A DNA stretch of 64,000 nucleotides, taken from positions 248,001 through 312,000 of the forward strand of contig QJPP01007254.1 in NCBI GenBank assembly GCA_003996215.1, in the 5' to 3' direction. Positions 46,203 through 56,214 of this stretch are shown here, piece by piece. The translations under genes were made by a program, and so were the position numbers. Numbering within the stretch: the first letter of the stretch is position 1; every line of letters starts with the position of its first letter. The notes under the pieces were generated by a model. The model saw only the letters and a program-made list of their open reading frames with translations, did no database searches and was not told the DNA's origin. The stretch is from Jaltomata sinuosa. Taxonomy: Eukaryota > Streptophyta > Magnoliopsida > Solanales > Solanaceae.

Positions 46203-47220
46203 TAGGGAGGTAGGGGTGATATGATCCTTAGGGCGAAAGGTAGTATAAGGTCTCCACCATGTCGGATCCACTGATTTATATATGTAATTATTTTGTATAG
46301 TTTAAGAAAATATTATATTTTTACTTATCTATTTCTTAATGATGAATATTATCGTAATTCTTATTATTCATTTTTTTGAAATTTGTGTGACATTCTAGAT
46401 TAATAGTAAAAAATAAAGACTTTCACATATTTGAAATAACTAACTAATACATGGCAAATTCATATTTATATTTTCAAAACAACTAACTAAAATAATTATC
46501 GAGTTAAATAATCAAAACCAAAATACAATGAATGAATAAACTCTATATAGAACACTTAAACCTAACCACACACTAAAACAACATAGATTTACCAATCTAA
46601 ACTACAAAAAAACCTAAGTGTTGAAGGGGCCTTTATTTTCCTCATGCAGCGCACTAATTCCATTGACCATAACGACGGTTAAGTGTGCTATATGTAATTC
46701 TTTTTCACACATTACTTTAATCACTTTTATCTTTTCACACATTATTTAGGTTGCGGACTCTCTAAAAAGTACTAACATAAAGTAGTCCACTACTTTTTTT
46801 TAGTATAAATATCAACTTTAAGTAGGTTTTCTTTTAGCAAAATTCCTTGGACAAGAACAAGAGCAGATAGGGTTTCTACAGTCAAGTCGATGGGATGATA
46901 GATTTGACTAGTGGAAGGGACCTAGAAGTTGGGCCAACTCCATGTATGTCGTGTACAGTAAACCACTAGTGGGGGCCCATTTTGTTTGTTGGTGCGATTA
47001 AATCCAATGTACCATATTTAGGGTCTAACGACTCTAAACTTGAGTCTAAAACTCGAGGTCCCACGGCTATGCAGACCGTCCAAACAAAACCCATTGTCTC
47101 GTCCACATCAAAACCCTTAAACGGGCCCAATTGCAAACACACTGAGATTTGTGGGTCTCACTGCTCCATCCACTTTGAGTGGTGATATTTAGGAATTATT
47201 TGAACATGCATATGAAATTA
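46203..47220. other. Intergenic DNA, no recognised gene
   Basis: The segment is AT-rich apart from 46960-47190, which has higher GC content and one open frame (46982-47185, including SKTRGPTAMQTVQTKPIV). I do not recognise that frame and would not call it a gene on its own. No promoter or element is evident. Confidence 0.4.
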
Positions 47221-47405
47221 ACGCCCAGTTTAGTCATGAAAATCAAATACAAATTGAAATTGGAGTTGGAGTTAGAGTTAGAGTTAGAGTTGTGTTTAAT
47301 CATGAATATAAATTGAATTTATTTTTGACTTTTTGTGAGAGAGGGGGGGAGGGGGTTGAAAAAGTAAAAATAATTTTTTGTAAAAAAATTTCATGGCCAA
47401 ACGCA
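47221..47405. mobile_element. Tourist-like MITE (PIF/Harbinger type)
   Basis: The left end ACGCCCAGTTTAGTCATGAA and the reverse complement of the right end (TGCGTTTGGCCATGAAATTT) are inverted. TTA flanks both sides (47218-47220 and 47406-47408), the Harbinger-type target duplication. A small GGAGTT/GTTAGA microsatellite lies inside (47265-47293). Confidence 0.65.
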
Positions 47406-47417
47406 TTAAGATTTGAA

Positions 47418-47934
47418 ATCAGTGTTTAGATATGCCATTTGAAATCATAAATTCTCTAGAAAGCATGATTTGGAATTCCAAATCGTGGTTTCAACCTTTT
47501 TAAATTATAAAACTTGATCCATATGTTTATATTTTGTAAAAGAAAAAAGACTCATCATTTTAAATTTTGCACAAAAGGACTCATGTTCGGTGTGAAGAGA
47601 TTGTTCGTATCATGCGAAAAAATTATAATAATGAATAACTAGTTATTAATATTATTGACTAGTGAATCTTTATAAAATTATGTTTATCTAAAATTTTGTA
47701 ATCGTAAATATTTATTTATTAGAAAAATATGGAGATATGTAATATATCAAGTGACACCTTAGAATATTCTAATATCTTGTTTATGAACTATATATGGTTT
47801 ACTCTTTTGATAAGATTGTAAAAATTAGATTTTTTTTTCGTGTTTATGAGAAAAATTACAACTTAAAAAATTGCATATCCAAATAAAACTTCAATTTCAA
47901 ATCATAATTCTGTATTGCATATCCAAACCGGCCC
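47418..47934. mobile_element. MITE with GTTTGGATATGC-type ends
   Basis: The left part, TCAGTGTTTAGATATGCCAT, mirrors the right part, whose reverse complement is GGGCCGGTTTGGATATGCAA. Both are followed by AAATCATAAATTC-like sequence. There is no coding frame and the target duplication is not clear. Confidence 0.6.
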
Positions 47935-48867
47935 TTAGGTTGTACTCACTGTTTTAATTCAGGGATTTTTTCCCTTCAAAACTTGCAAACAATTTTTTAT
48001 AAAGTACATTAATTATGTCCTGTTTAACTTCAAAATTAATGAAATTTCACTGCAATATATTAGAGGCTGTTTGGTTCGCGGATAAACTAGTAGGGATTGT
48101 AATATAAATGATCATAATCATTGGATTATCCAAATTCCAATGCATATGTCTTTTTTTGGTTATTGATTTACGGTATATATCATACTAAAAGTTTATGATA
48201 TTATCATTACTTATTAATTAAATTTAAATTAGAAAGATGAAATAAAGGTTATTATTGTCTGTTAAAAAAGGGAAAGAAATATTTTCTTACAAATGGATTA
48301 AAAAAAAAAAATAGTACAAATAAATTAAAACAGATAAGTAACAAAGTTTCTATCGAAATATCTCTAACTTCAAGCCACCTCTACCAAATTAAGTAGAAAC
48401 GGGCATTTGAGAAATGATACTTCATTCATCTTCATTCATTTGGTAGACGAGTTTTTCCAATTGTTGGATTGTTTTGACGAGTCCCACGTAACGTAACGGA
48501 TTGTTTTTACACAGGTTTGGCTCAACCAGCCAAGAGAAATGATACTTCATTCATCTTAATTCTGAGGAAGACACTATGGTATAATATTTGACAAATTTTA
48601 TAATTTTTTTATAAGAGCTTTTTATTTTTATATGTAAGAAATTTAAAAATGTTATTTTTTTCTAATTCAAATTATAAAAGAATAAGAGATCTTTTTTCCT
48701 TTATTTTTAATTTGAAGTTAGTAATTTCACTTATTATATACGATTACGTGCAATTATTTTTAGTGATTTTTTCTAAATCTAAAATGAAGACGACAAACGA
48801 TGGCATACAATATGTCATATTTGAAGGAAACACATTTTTTTGACTACCATGGCGTGACTAATATCTT
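47935..48867. other. AT-rich DNA with MITE-like fragment and a short direct repeat
   Basis: No gene is seen. GGCTGTTTGGTTCGCGGATA at 48065 resembles a MITE end without a partner. The word GAGAAATGATACTTCATTCA + TCTT occurs at about 48409 and about 48534. Confidence 0.45.
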
Positions 48868-48889
48868 GCTCTTTTTTTTTTTTTATTGG

Positions 48890-50250
48890 TAATTAAGTAG
48901 CTTGATTAATCACCAAATGAAATATTTACTAAGCAAAGCAGACTCACACAGTCTACTCAATCTAAGTGCTATCTCTGCCTATACCCTGCTCCGATTAAAC
49001 CAGTCACCAACTAGACTCAGCTATATGATCCTTCACACTTGACTAGTAATTACATTTATCTAACATATTTCTTACATGGCCTGAAGCTCTAAAGTTGCTG
49101 ATACAAGCGATCTGCCTAGCCAAAGCCTCCACCGACTGGTCCTTCTTTTCAAAGACTCGAGTGTTTCTCTCTATTCAAATTGCGTAAATGAATTCTGCAT
49201 ATAAGAGTTTGATCAATTGGGCCAGCTGACTCCTGCCTTTGCTCTTCTGTATGAGCCATTGTTGCATTGCCGGCCAAGTCATGTTGTTGGGCTGTGACAG
49301 ATGAACCCAACGTAACAACCTGCTCCATACTTATCTTGCATACTCACACTCCACAAATAAATGGTCCCTAGTCTCCAGTGATTGCTTGAACAAGCTGCAT
49401 TTGTCATCAACCTATATGCCCCATTTCAACAATTTGTCTGCAGTATGTAATCTCTTTAACAGATGGAGCCACATGGTGAATATGGCCTTGGGTCGAGCTT
49501 GATTATGGTACATTACACCTTTCCCATGGAACTTTAGGCATGTCACCTAGCATCTTCAAATAAATTTGTTTGATCATACAGCCGTTTGTACAACCTGGAC
49601 TAATGAGGGATAGGTTTGATCTAGCATGAAAAACTTTTCTCACCATCCAACAAGCTTGGTGGAGAGTAGTCATTACTCCTATATCCTGGTCCTTGATGTA
49701 GTAACTTTGGATCCATCTGATCCATAGTTTATCTATTTTGTTGGCCAGTTCCCAACACATTTTTGTAATAGCAGCTTTATTCTATAACTTCATCTTTAAC
49801 ATATTGATCCCTTCAGTTGCCTTAGGAAACATAGTTTATCCCATGACACTAATGCCCTCTTGGTGATTGGATTTACCCCTGACCAAATATAACTCTGGCA
49901 ATATGCATCTATCAAGTTCAGCACTTTTGCAAGGATAACAAACATTTGAGCCCAATAGGATTGGATCCCAAAGATGACTTTCCGAACTAGCTGCACCCTG
50001 CCTGCATATGACAGTTTTTTTGCTGTCCAAGAGGCTATTCTATCTACTACTTTGTTCACAAGAGGTTGCCATTGCAGCAAACTAAATTTATTTGTGGCCA
50101 AAGGAGTGCCTAAGTAAGTGAAAGGTAGTTCACCTTGGCTATAGCCTAGAATTTGCCGAATTTGTTATTTGATAGTAGGGTCAACACCTCCACAATAAAC
50201 TAAAATCTTTGACAAATTAGCCTATAAACCAGATGCTGTTGAGAAGACAC
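48890..50250 (-). pseudogene. LINE ORF2, 3' half: RT thumb, post-RT and zf-RVT region
   Basis: Read right to left, the frame starts FSTASGL, a stop, then ANLSKILVYCGGVDPTI, ILGYSQGELPFTYLGTPLA and TNKFSLLQWQPLVNKVVDRI. Next come ASWTAKKLSYAGRVQLVRKV and ALVSWDKLCFLRQLKG. A second piece reads CWELANKIDKLWIRWIQSYY with IKDQDIG. The LPFTYLGTPL and WxxxKLSxAGR motifs are standard in plant L1 ORF2. Decayed zf-RVT sequence follows to about 48900. Stops and frame changes mark it as dead. No RNase H domain follows before the poly(A) tail. Confidence 0.82.
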
Positions 50251-50638
50251 AAAACTTGGCCCCGACTTTCTCCGCTTTCCGCAACCGTAACCACTTGTCA
50301 TTCCGATTACTTCATCCATAAACCTTTTTTTTCTTTCAAAATAGCGATACACTCTAAAAAAGTAAAGGAGAAGCTTCCATTCTAGAAGCGGTAGCTTCCC
50401 GCCTCCCTCGGGGTGAGAAGTTCCCCCACCACTGCGTTTTGTCAAGCTTAATAGTGATAGTAGCTGTAGAGATGGTATTTGTGGAGGTGGTGGTGTTGTC
50501 AGAGATACGAGTTATTCTAGATGTCGGAAGTTTAAAGATTGGATTGAGGAATGCAAACTCATTCGACAAAGAGCCCATGCAGGACTTGTTCGGAACTCTT
50601 GGAATGATTCAGTTACCATTCGATTCTACCGGGGGATC

Positions 50639-50830
50639 TTAATAATGAAGACTGATATGTTCACCTGATCCTGAGCCAGAGGCCCCCGAAGGAGCCATCA
50701 TGTTTGACGATTCAGAAATGCAGAATTGAAGAAACCATGCAATCGCCAGGGCCAGCGCTCCGGAGCAGCCCAATCCTCTGAGAAAAAAGAAAGAGCGGAA
50801 TTCATAAATAAGTTTAAGAATCTGAAACAA
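50639..50830 (-). CDS. Unidentified mitochondrial-type ORF (63 codons)
   Basis: The frame encodes a short protein with a hydrophobic stretch (CSGALALAIAWFLQFC) followed by a Ser/Gly-rich tail (MMAPSGASGSGSGEH). I do not recognise it as a standard mitochondrial gene. It may be an unnamed mitochondrial ORF or the remnant of one. No protein function can be given. It lies in the NUMT and is unlikely to be expressed from the nucleus. Confidence 0.25.
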   Translation of the reverse strand: MFQILKLIYEFRSFFFLRGLGCSGALALAIAWFLQFCISESSNMMAPSGASGSGSGEHISLHY

Positions 50831-51471
50831 GGTTTTTCCAAAATTTCTATGATAAAATGAAGGAGTTTAACCTATTGTCTCTACGATGTAGAGTGAAGGA
50901 GGAAGACAAAAAGCAATATTCGAGCTGAATGAATTGCATTTGTCTTTTCTGAACAGCATAGAAGGAGCATACCGTATTGCTTTGAGGGTCGAAGGACCTA
51001 CTGCGTGAGCCAAAAATAATAAAGCGAATGAAAGAAACGAAGGTAAGAGTCAAAATACGCCGTGGAGAAGATCTTACTTATGAGCAAAAGGGGACCTGGT
51101 CAGAGTACGACTGGTTAGGAGGGCATGGGTTCATCCATTCTCTCTTACTGGTCTTGTACACTATCACGGAGGAAAAAAAAGACTCCCATTGAGGCGCTAC
51201 TTAGCCCGTAGGTTGTGCCACTGGTGACTAACCATACAAAGAAATTATATCATTTTAATAATAACAAATAACGGCGCAGTCTTCCGGTGTTATGACCTGG
51301 TGCTCTCTTGTGAAGCTTCTACTTGTTGAAGCTTTGTTTCCCCTAATTCCGAAACACAACGATAGACTTGCCACTATAGTCTAGGAAAAACCTTCTCTTT
51401 GATAAGCGGTTATAGGGGAGTTCAGAAAGGATCTGATCGTAGATAGAGACTTCAACCTGTGCGGAGGTAGG

Positions 51472-51546
51472 GGCAGATGTAGCCAAGTGGATCAAGGCAG
51501 TGGATTGCGAATCCACCACGTGCGGGTTCAATCCCCGTTGTTCGCC
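51472..51546 (+). tRNA. trnH: trnH-like gene (plastid-type) with GCG in the anticodon loop, probable pseudogene
   Basis: The sequence GGCAGATGTAGCCAAGTGGA + TCAAGGCAGTGGATTGCGAA + TCCACCACGTGCGGGTTCAA + TCCCCGTTGTTCGCC has the cloverleaf of plastid-type histidine tRNA, which plant mitochondria carry as a transferred copy. The anticodon stem GTGGA/TCCAC closes the loop TTGCGAA, so the anticodon position reads GCG instead of the expected GTG. The acceptor stem also has a mismatch (GGCAGAT). It sits in the NUMT, so decay after transfer is the simplest explanation. Confidence 0.8.
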
Positions 51547-51899
51547 CATCAATAAATGGACCGTTTGTTTCGGAGACACAAGACAAACCTAGAAAGACAG
51601 ACAAAAGAAAGAGGGCAGGCGAGAATAAATAATAGAATAGGAAAACTCTTCGATCGGAGGAAGATTCCGAGTTGGTTAGTTTGACTTCTTCTCTTCTCCC
51701 TAATTACTATCCTTACCAAAAATGGGTTATACTTTAAAGAATAGCTATAGCCCAAGGTTTAACGTTGATCCATCCCACGAACAATTAATTTCTTAGAACA
51801 TTCAACAATATAGCTTTTTTAAGTTATGCAATAGAAGGGGGGGCTTGCGCTTGAATTGAAGTAGCGCCTTTGGAATATGAGTAGGGCTCCTAAGTGGCG

Positions 51900-52277
51900 C
51901 GTTCGTGGAGGCAAACCGAAGGAAAAGCAAAAGGAAGGTTGGGTGCTTATGAGGCGCGGCCATCCGGCCTCGAATAGGAGGGGGCAACGCTCTGGATCCT
52001 TCCTGTTTGCAGAAATGAATGGATCAGAAAGGGGCTTGGTTCTCTCTGCACAATCAGTAGAGGAACAAAGAGACTTGGCAGAAGATATCTTCACACCAAG
52101 CTTTTGAACCATACTGGCGTAGACTGGCGCAACACGCTCATCGGCGATGAGAACATTATCACCGAGCACAACATAAGACAGGAAAGTCTCTCTAGGGTAT
52201 ACCTTCTCTGCTGCAAGCCAAACCATAAATGGTGTGCAAATGCAAAGGACCCTGCGATGGGGCTTCAGGTAGGGCAT
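51900..52277 (-). pseudogene. Mitovirus-type RNA-dependent RNA polymerase fragment inside the NUMT
   Basis: The minus-strand frame contains the palm region of a mitovirus-like polymerase: VWLAAEKVYPRETFLSY, then VVLGDNVLIADERVAPVY and QKLGVKISSAKSL. Such fragments of capsid-less mitoviruses are known in many plant mitochondrial genomes. The metal-binding motif reads G-D-N where active enzymes have G-D-D. Similarity fades after about residue 95, and the remaining frame (to 51819) is unrelated. The start methionine shown by the frame is probably not a true start, since family members extend upstream. It is a non-functional relic carried from the mitochondrion. Confidence 0.8.
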
Positions 52278-52779
52278 CGGGAACCTGTGGGTTCGCCCTT
52301 TTGCAAAAGGAGTAGGTAGCGAGATAGATGACTAAAGGCTGATGATCTTTGCCTCTTACTAGTAAAGGGAAAAACCTTATATATCTTATTAGTCAAGCCT
52401 AAAGGCCCTTTACTAATATAATAGAAGGTAAGACCGGCTTTCGCGCAGTAGCTGCGCCCTTGCTTCTTGCCCATAGAGAGTTAGGATATTTTGTGAGCTC
52501 AGCCGTCTTGTCTATTCTATTCTCGAAAGCGTGTAGATAGAAGTTTTTTTGGACTGTCTTATTTTCAGGCCTCCACGGCCGTCCGGGGTTCTCCATTCTC
52601 AGAAAGCTTCAACTTTCCCACGTGTGTGCAAGCTTGCGAATAGTTTCTACGATCACTCTACGTAATTTATTAAACCGGTTATGCTTGTAGCTACCCCCGG
52701 GGGGGCTGAGTTTGAAGAGGATCATTTTGGGAGTCCTCTTGGAATCATGGGAAAAATCTACGAAAACAGTCGGTGGATC

Positions 52780-52805
52780 AGCCAGAACCAGAACCAGAAC
52801 CAGGA
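52780..52805 (+). repeat. CAGAAC microsatellite in the NUMT
   Basis: Four tandem units of (CAGAAC) occur here. Confidence 0.85.
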
Positions 52806-53104
52806 CATGTGCCGCCTGCTATTCAAGTAGCTCCCCGGGGGAACAAAGCTGGTCCATCGAATCTAACTAAACAAGAGTTTCTTTAATTTGGTCAAAAGTC
52901 GTAAAGAAGGCACCGGATAAGCAACTAACATAAACTACTACCGTACAACGCATCCCATGGGCGGCCTTCAAAGGCTATCATTTGTAGGATGAGACGCTAA
53001 CCTATGCCCGTACATTCCAACCTGCCTCCAGGCAGCTCTCTTTCAAGTCCTCATCGGTTGAGTAGAAAAATAAAGCCAAAGCCGTTCAGTGGTGAATCGG
53101 TGGA

Positions 53105-53347
53105 TTAGAGATGCCTTCCGTCGATCGGCTGTAGTCGATAAAGGCCATAAAACATAGGAATGCAGTGGTGACTTTCTAGCTGCAATCTTTGGTTTAGTCT
53201 GGCCTCGATGATAAGGAAATGCGAGCATCTCTCCCGGCTCGCGTTCTCTACTATGATGTCCATTCCTTTCTGACTTTCCTGGGCAATCCGCCAGAGACAG
53301 GGACTTACCATTTGCTGTTCTAGTGGGTTTTTATACTTGATAAACAC
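53105..53347 (-). CDS. Unidentified mitochondrial-type ORF (80 codons)
   Basis: The frame includes YKNPLEQQMVSPCLWRIAQE and SHHCIPMFYGLYRL. I do not recognise it. Its base composition matches the surrounding NUMT. It may be part of a larger chimeric mitochondrial ORF. A chance frame is possible. Confidence 0.2.
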   Translation of the reverse strand: MFIKYKNPLEQQMVSPCLWRIAQESQKGMDIIVENASRERCSHFLIIEARLNQRLQLESHHCIPMFYGLYRLQPIDGRHL

Positions 53348-53735
53348 GTATTATTGGGAGGGGGAAGCAGGCAATGGATACCGTTCTCGCACCCGAGCCT
53401 GCAGTTGGTAGGTCAAATCCCTCTGTCCAAGTGATTGAGTTGAAGCTTTGGGCATAGAGCGGAGAGAGCCCGGGGAGAGGAGTAGAGTCCAGCAACATTG
53501 AGCCCCAAAATAGAGTTTCTATTAAAATCCCTACTCAACATGGTGCCTTAAGGAGAATCCGAAGAGTCATTTATTCTCAAAGCTGGTTGGGAATCGATAA
53601 GAAATCGAACGGGCATTCAAGCTTGGACTCAATTTGTCTGGGATAAAGCCATTCCTACAATAATTAGCATTTTTGCGTGAAAGCTCTTATTTTACTTTGT
53701 ATGCGGGGATTTCAGAATCAGTTAAGGGAGTAAAT

Positions 53736-54833
53736 TTAGATGAAAGGTATAAGATTAGCAAGCAAATGCTTGTGCTGTTCGGAGAATGATAAATAAAGTA
53801 TTGATCACGGCATGTAACAAAGAGACAGATGCAATATCTTCTCTAGTGAACAGAAGGAGGTCATATGCAAAGCTCAAGTGTGTGATGTCAAGTCTTGAAC
53901 ACATGGGATGATGACTAAATTGTCTATTTTGCTTCAAAGTCATCAAGTTCCTGCTTAGATACTTCATTACAATGACAAATAGGAAAGAGGACATAAGGTC
54001 CCCTTGCCTCAAGCCCCTGGCTGCATCAAATAGTTTAGTATACTCTCCATTTATAACAATAAAGTAATTAAGAGTGGTCACATATTCCATTATCCATTTA
54101 GAGAATCTGTCAGGTATACCTAAACCCTCCATCACCTGTCTGAGATAATTCCAACCCACAGTATCATAAGCCTTCTGAATGTCAACTTTAATAACACATC
54201 TAGGTGATATGTGTTTTCTAGCATATGCTTTCACCAATTCATAAGCTAGTATCATATTATCAATAACCTTCCTTCCAAGTATAAAGCCTGCTGGGTATTA
54301 GAGATAATTGATGGCACCACCTGTTGTAATCTATTGGCTAGAACCTTAACTATCAATTTATACAACACTGAGCAACAAGCAATTGGTCTATATTCCCTTA
54401 TGTTGAGAGGATTAGGGACCTTAGGAAGCAAAGTAACTCCTGTACAATTAATTCCCCTAAACAGTTTGCCAGTAGTGAAGAAAAGTTCTATTGCTTCACA
54501 CACTTCCTCACTAATCACTGACCATGCTTTTTTGAAGAACTTGTCATTGTATCCAACCACATCTGGAGCTTTATCATCCCCTATAGAACATAAACCCTTA
54601 AATATTTCATGGTCAGTAAAATCCTTACAAAAGTGTAGCTGTTGAGAGTGAGAGAGTACTGGACCAAGTTTCATGATCTGTTTGTTAACTGCTGAAAGAG
54701 AAGAACATAATGTGCCTATTAATGACTTGTAAAAATTGATAAGCTCCTCTTGAATTTGATCTTTATCCTTCAAAGTAGTACCAGTTAAGGCAGTCAATTC
54801 TGAGATGTTCTTTCTATGTGTCCTCTCCTTCAT
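53736..54833 (-). pseudogene. LINE ORF2: reverse transcriptase finger and palm
   Basis: The first piece (54833-54252) has FKGLCSIGDDKAPDVVGYND, CTGVTLLPKVPNPLNIREYR and PIACCSVLYKLIVKVLANRL, the N-terminal RT motifs of plant L1 elements. The second (54255-53755) has CVIKVDIQKAYDTVGWNYLR, holding the first catalytic Asp, then FDAARGLRQGDLMSSFLFVI and HLSFAYDLLLFTRED. The catalytic motif, normally FADD, reads FAYD, so the second and third residues are altered. The LINE then runs into mitochondrial DNA near 53736. A frame break lies at about 54252. The enzyme would prime reverse transcription at a nicked target. Confidence 0.88.
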
Positions 54834-55790
54834 GACTGCAGAAAAGTACTTAGTGTTTGCATCACCTAACCTTAACCAAGTGGCCTTGATTTTTGCTGGT
54901 GTACACTCTCTTTGATCATGGACTATTTCTCCAATTTACTGATAGCATCCCTTTATTCTTCAAGCATGGCATCAATACATTAGTTAGCAAGCTGCCCTTG
55001 GAGAGCCTTTATCTTGAACCAGATATCTCTCATCTTATCATCACTCAGTCTCTCACTCTAGTGCTCTTTCACCAGTGGTAGAAACTTCTCATGTTCAGAC
55101 CATATGTTAAAAAACTTGATGGGAATTTTACCAGTAGATGCACTATGTAATAACTTCAACTGCATTTGAGAATGATTAGATATATGAGGCAATCCATACT
55201 CAATCCATAGGTGACCATAGGTAGATATCCAATCAGTATTACCAAAGGCCCTATCCAATCAACTAGACACTATATCTACAGTTTTTTGTTTGTTGGACCA
55301 TGTAAAGAATTATCCCTCCAAGATAATTCTGTTAAGTCCAGGGATTGAACACAGTATGAAAAATCTCTTACCTCTTATCTAGTAACTGGTGACCCATTTA
55401 ACCTATCAGTAGAGCAAGATTGAGTTAAAATCATTCCAAAGCATCCAAGGTTTATTAATACCTAATGCTTGTAATTGGCTCCATAGAGGCTTCCTGAGTT
55501 CCACTGTGTTATAGCCATAAATTATAGTCATCAGGCAATCCATAGTATTCACCTTTCCTACCATATTACAATGCATATATTAGGCATTTTGACTGACCAC
55601 TGCAATATCATAGGCATTAGTGTCCCAAGGTATCCATATTCTTCCATTTGTAGCATGTGCAAAGTTATTCTCCATTTTCTAGTGTGGAGCAATACTAGCA
55701 ACAATTGACTGAGCATTATTTATCTTTACTCTAGTTTTTAATAGTCCTAATAATTGAACATTGTGTTCTTTGAATAAAAGACCAACTCCT
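54834..55790 (-). pseudogene. LINE ORF2: apurinic-type endonuclease
   Basis: The pieces read VQLLGLLKTRVKINNAQS, MTIIYGYNTVELRKPLW, PWMLWNDFN (normally GDFN) and MDRAFGNTDWISTYGHLW. LPHISNHSQMQLKLLHS replaces the usual SDH motif. These are the hallmark segments of the exonuclease III-like endonuclease that nicks target DNA. Several in-frame stops interrupt it, and the region 54834-55058 leads into the RT. Confidence 0.75.
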
Positions 55791-55795
55791 TCTGC

Positions 55796-56143
55796 TTAAA
55801 CCTTTTGTTGGTCCCTCTTATAGTCCAAACTAACCAGGACATTGAAGGGTGGGACCTCTTGTTCGGGAGGTATGGACGAAGGAAACTCTAAATGACAAGG
55901 TAGGTTGTTGAAGGCATTTTTTACAGGAAGAGTAACAACCTTAGCATAACTGAAAGGTGTATTTCCATTAACTGTAGGGCTTTTCCTTTTCACTAGTTGC
56001 CATGGCTCAGCTTCTGTGTGAGAGGATGCCTGCTGGTGATAAAGTGATGGTTGTAATGTGTTTACAAAAGGTAGGGTAGACACCTCTGCAGGCATACTAA
56101 CAGGCACATTTACAACAACAGAGGGTACAATAACAACCTTCAT
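55796..56143 (-). pseudogene. LINE: end of ORF1/ORF1-ORF2 junction region
   Basis: The frame is Pro/Val/Ser-rich with EPWQLVKRKSPTVNG and TPFSYAKVVTLPVKNAFNNL, similar to the linker that closes ORF1 in plant L1 elements. DUF4283 and the zinc knuckle would lie further right but are absent, so the element is 5'-truncated at about 56190. Confidence 0.6.
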
Positions 56144-56214
56144 AGTGATTTTGGGATTTTCTTGTATTTTGACTATTTTTCCCCTTTCAGTAGTTGTATT
56201 TTAGTATTTGTAGT

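Larger units (their letters stand above)
50262..53735. other. Nuclear insertion of mitochondrial DNA (NUMT)
   Basis: The base composition changes sharply here from AT-rich to nearly balanced, with phrases typical of plant mitochondrial spacers (for example CCCGGGGGGGCTGAGTTTGA). The block carries a plastid-type trnH-like sequence and a mitovirus-type polymerase fragment, both features of plant mitochondrial genomes. Both edges fall in LINE reverse-transcriptase sequence, which places it in nuclear DNA. Exact edges are good to about 10-20 bases. The alternative, a LINE fragment inside a real mitochondrial genome, is less likely given 50 kb of nuclear repeats on one side and a LINE on the other. 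Confidence 0.75.
48868..56190 (-). mobile_element. L1-type LINE interrupted by mitochondrial DNA
   Basis: Read on the minus strand from the right, the order is the end of ORF1 or its junction (56143-55796), endonuclease (about 55790-55058) and reverse transcriptase (54833-53736). About 3.5 kb of mitochondrial sequence follows. The element then resumes with the RT thumb and post-RT region (50250-49796), the zf-RVT region (49760-48900) and a poly(A) tail, seen as T-run 48870-48886 on the plus strand. The 5' end is truncated. Both halves belong to the same family and are in matching order and orientation. At the break both contain a version of the same motif, FS(T/E)...(A)ANL. Confidence 0.8.

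Noticed and set aside
46982..47185. 67-codon frame in a GC-richer stretch
   Set aside because: It has no recognisable motif, no splice context and no neighbour to suggest a gene. It is mentioned only in the intergenic entry.
51877..52107. Plus-strand frame in the NUMT
   Set aside because: It is antisense to the better supported mitovirus-type polymerase fragment.
53380..53430. tRNA T-arm-like sequence (GTAGGTCAAATCCCTCTGTCC)
   Set aside because: No anticodon stem or acceptor stem pairs upstream. It is probably chance in mitochondrial spacer DNA.
54334..54645. 103-codon plus-strand frame
   Set aside because: It is antisense to the LINE reverse transcriptase, which has clear motifs on the minus strand.
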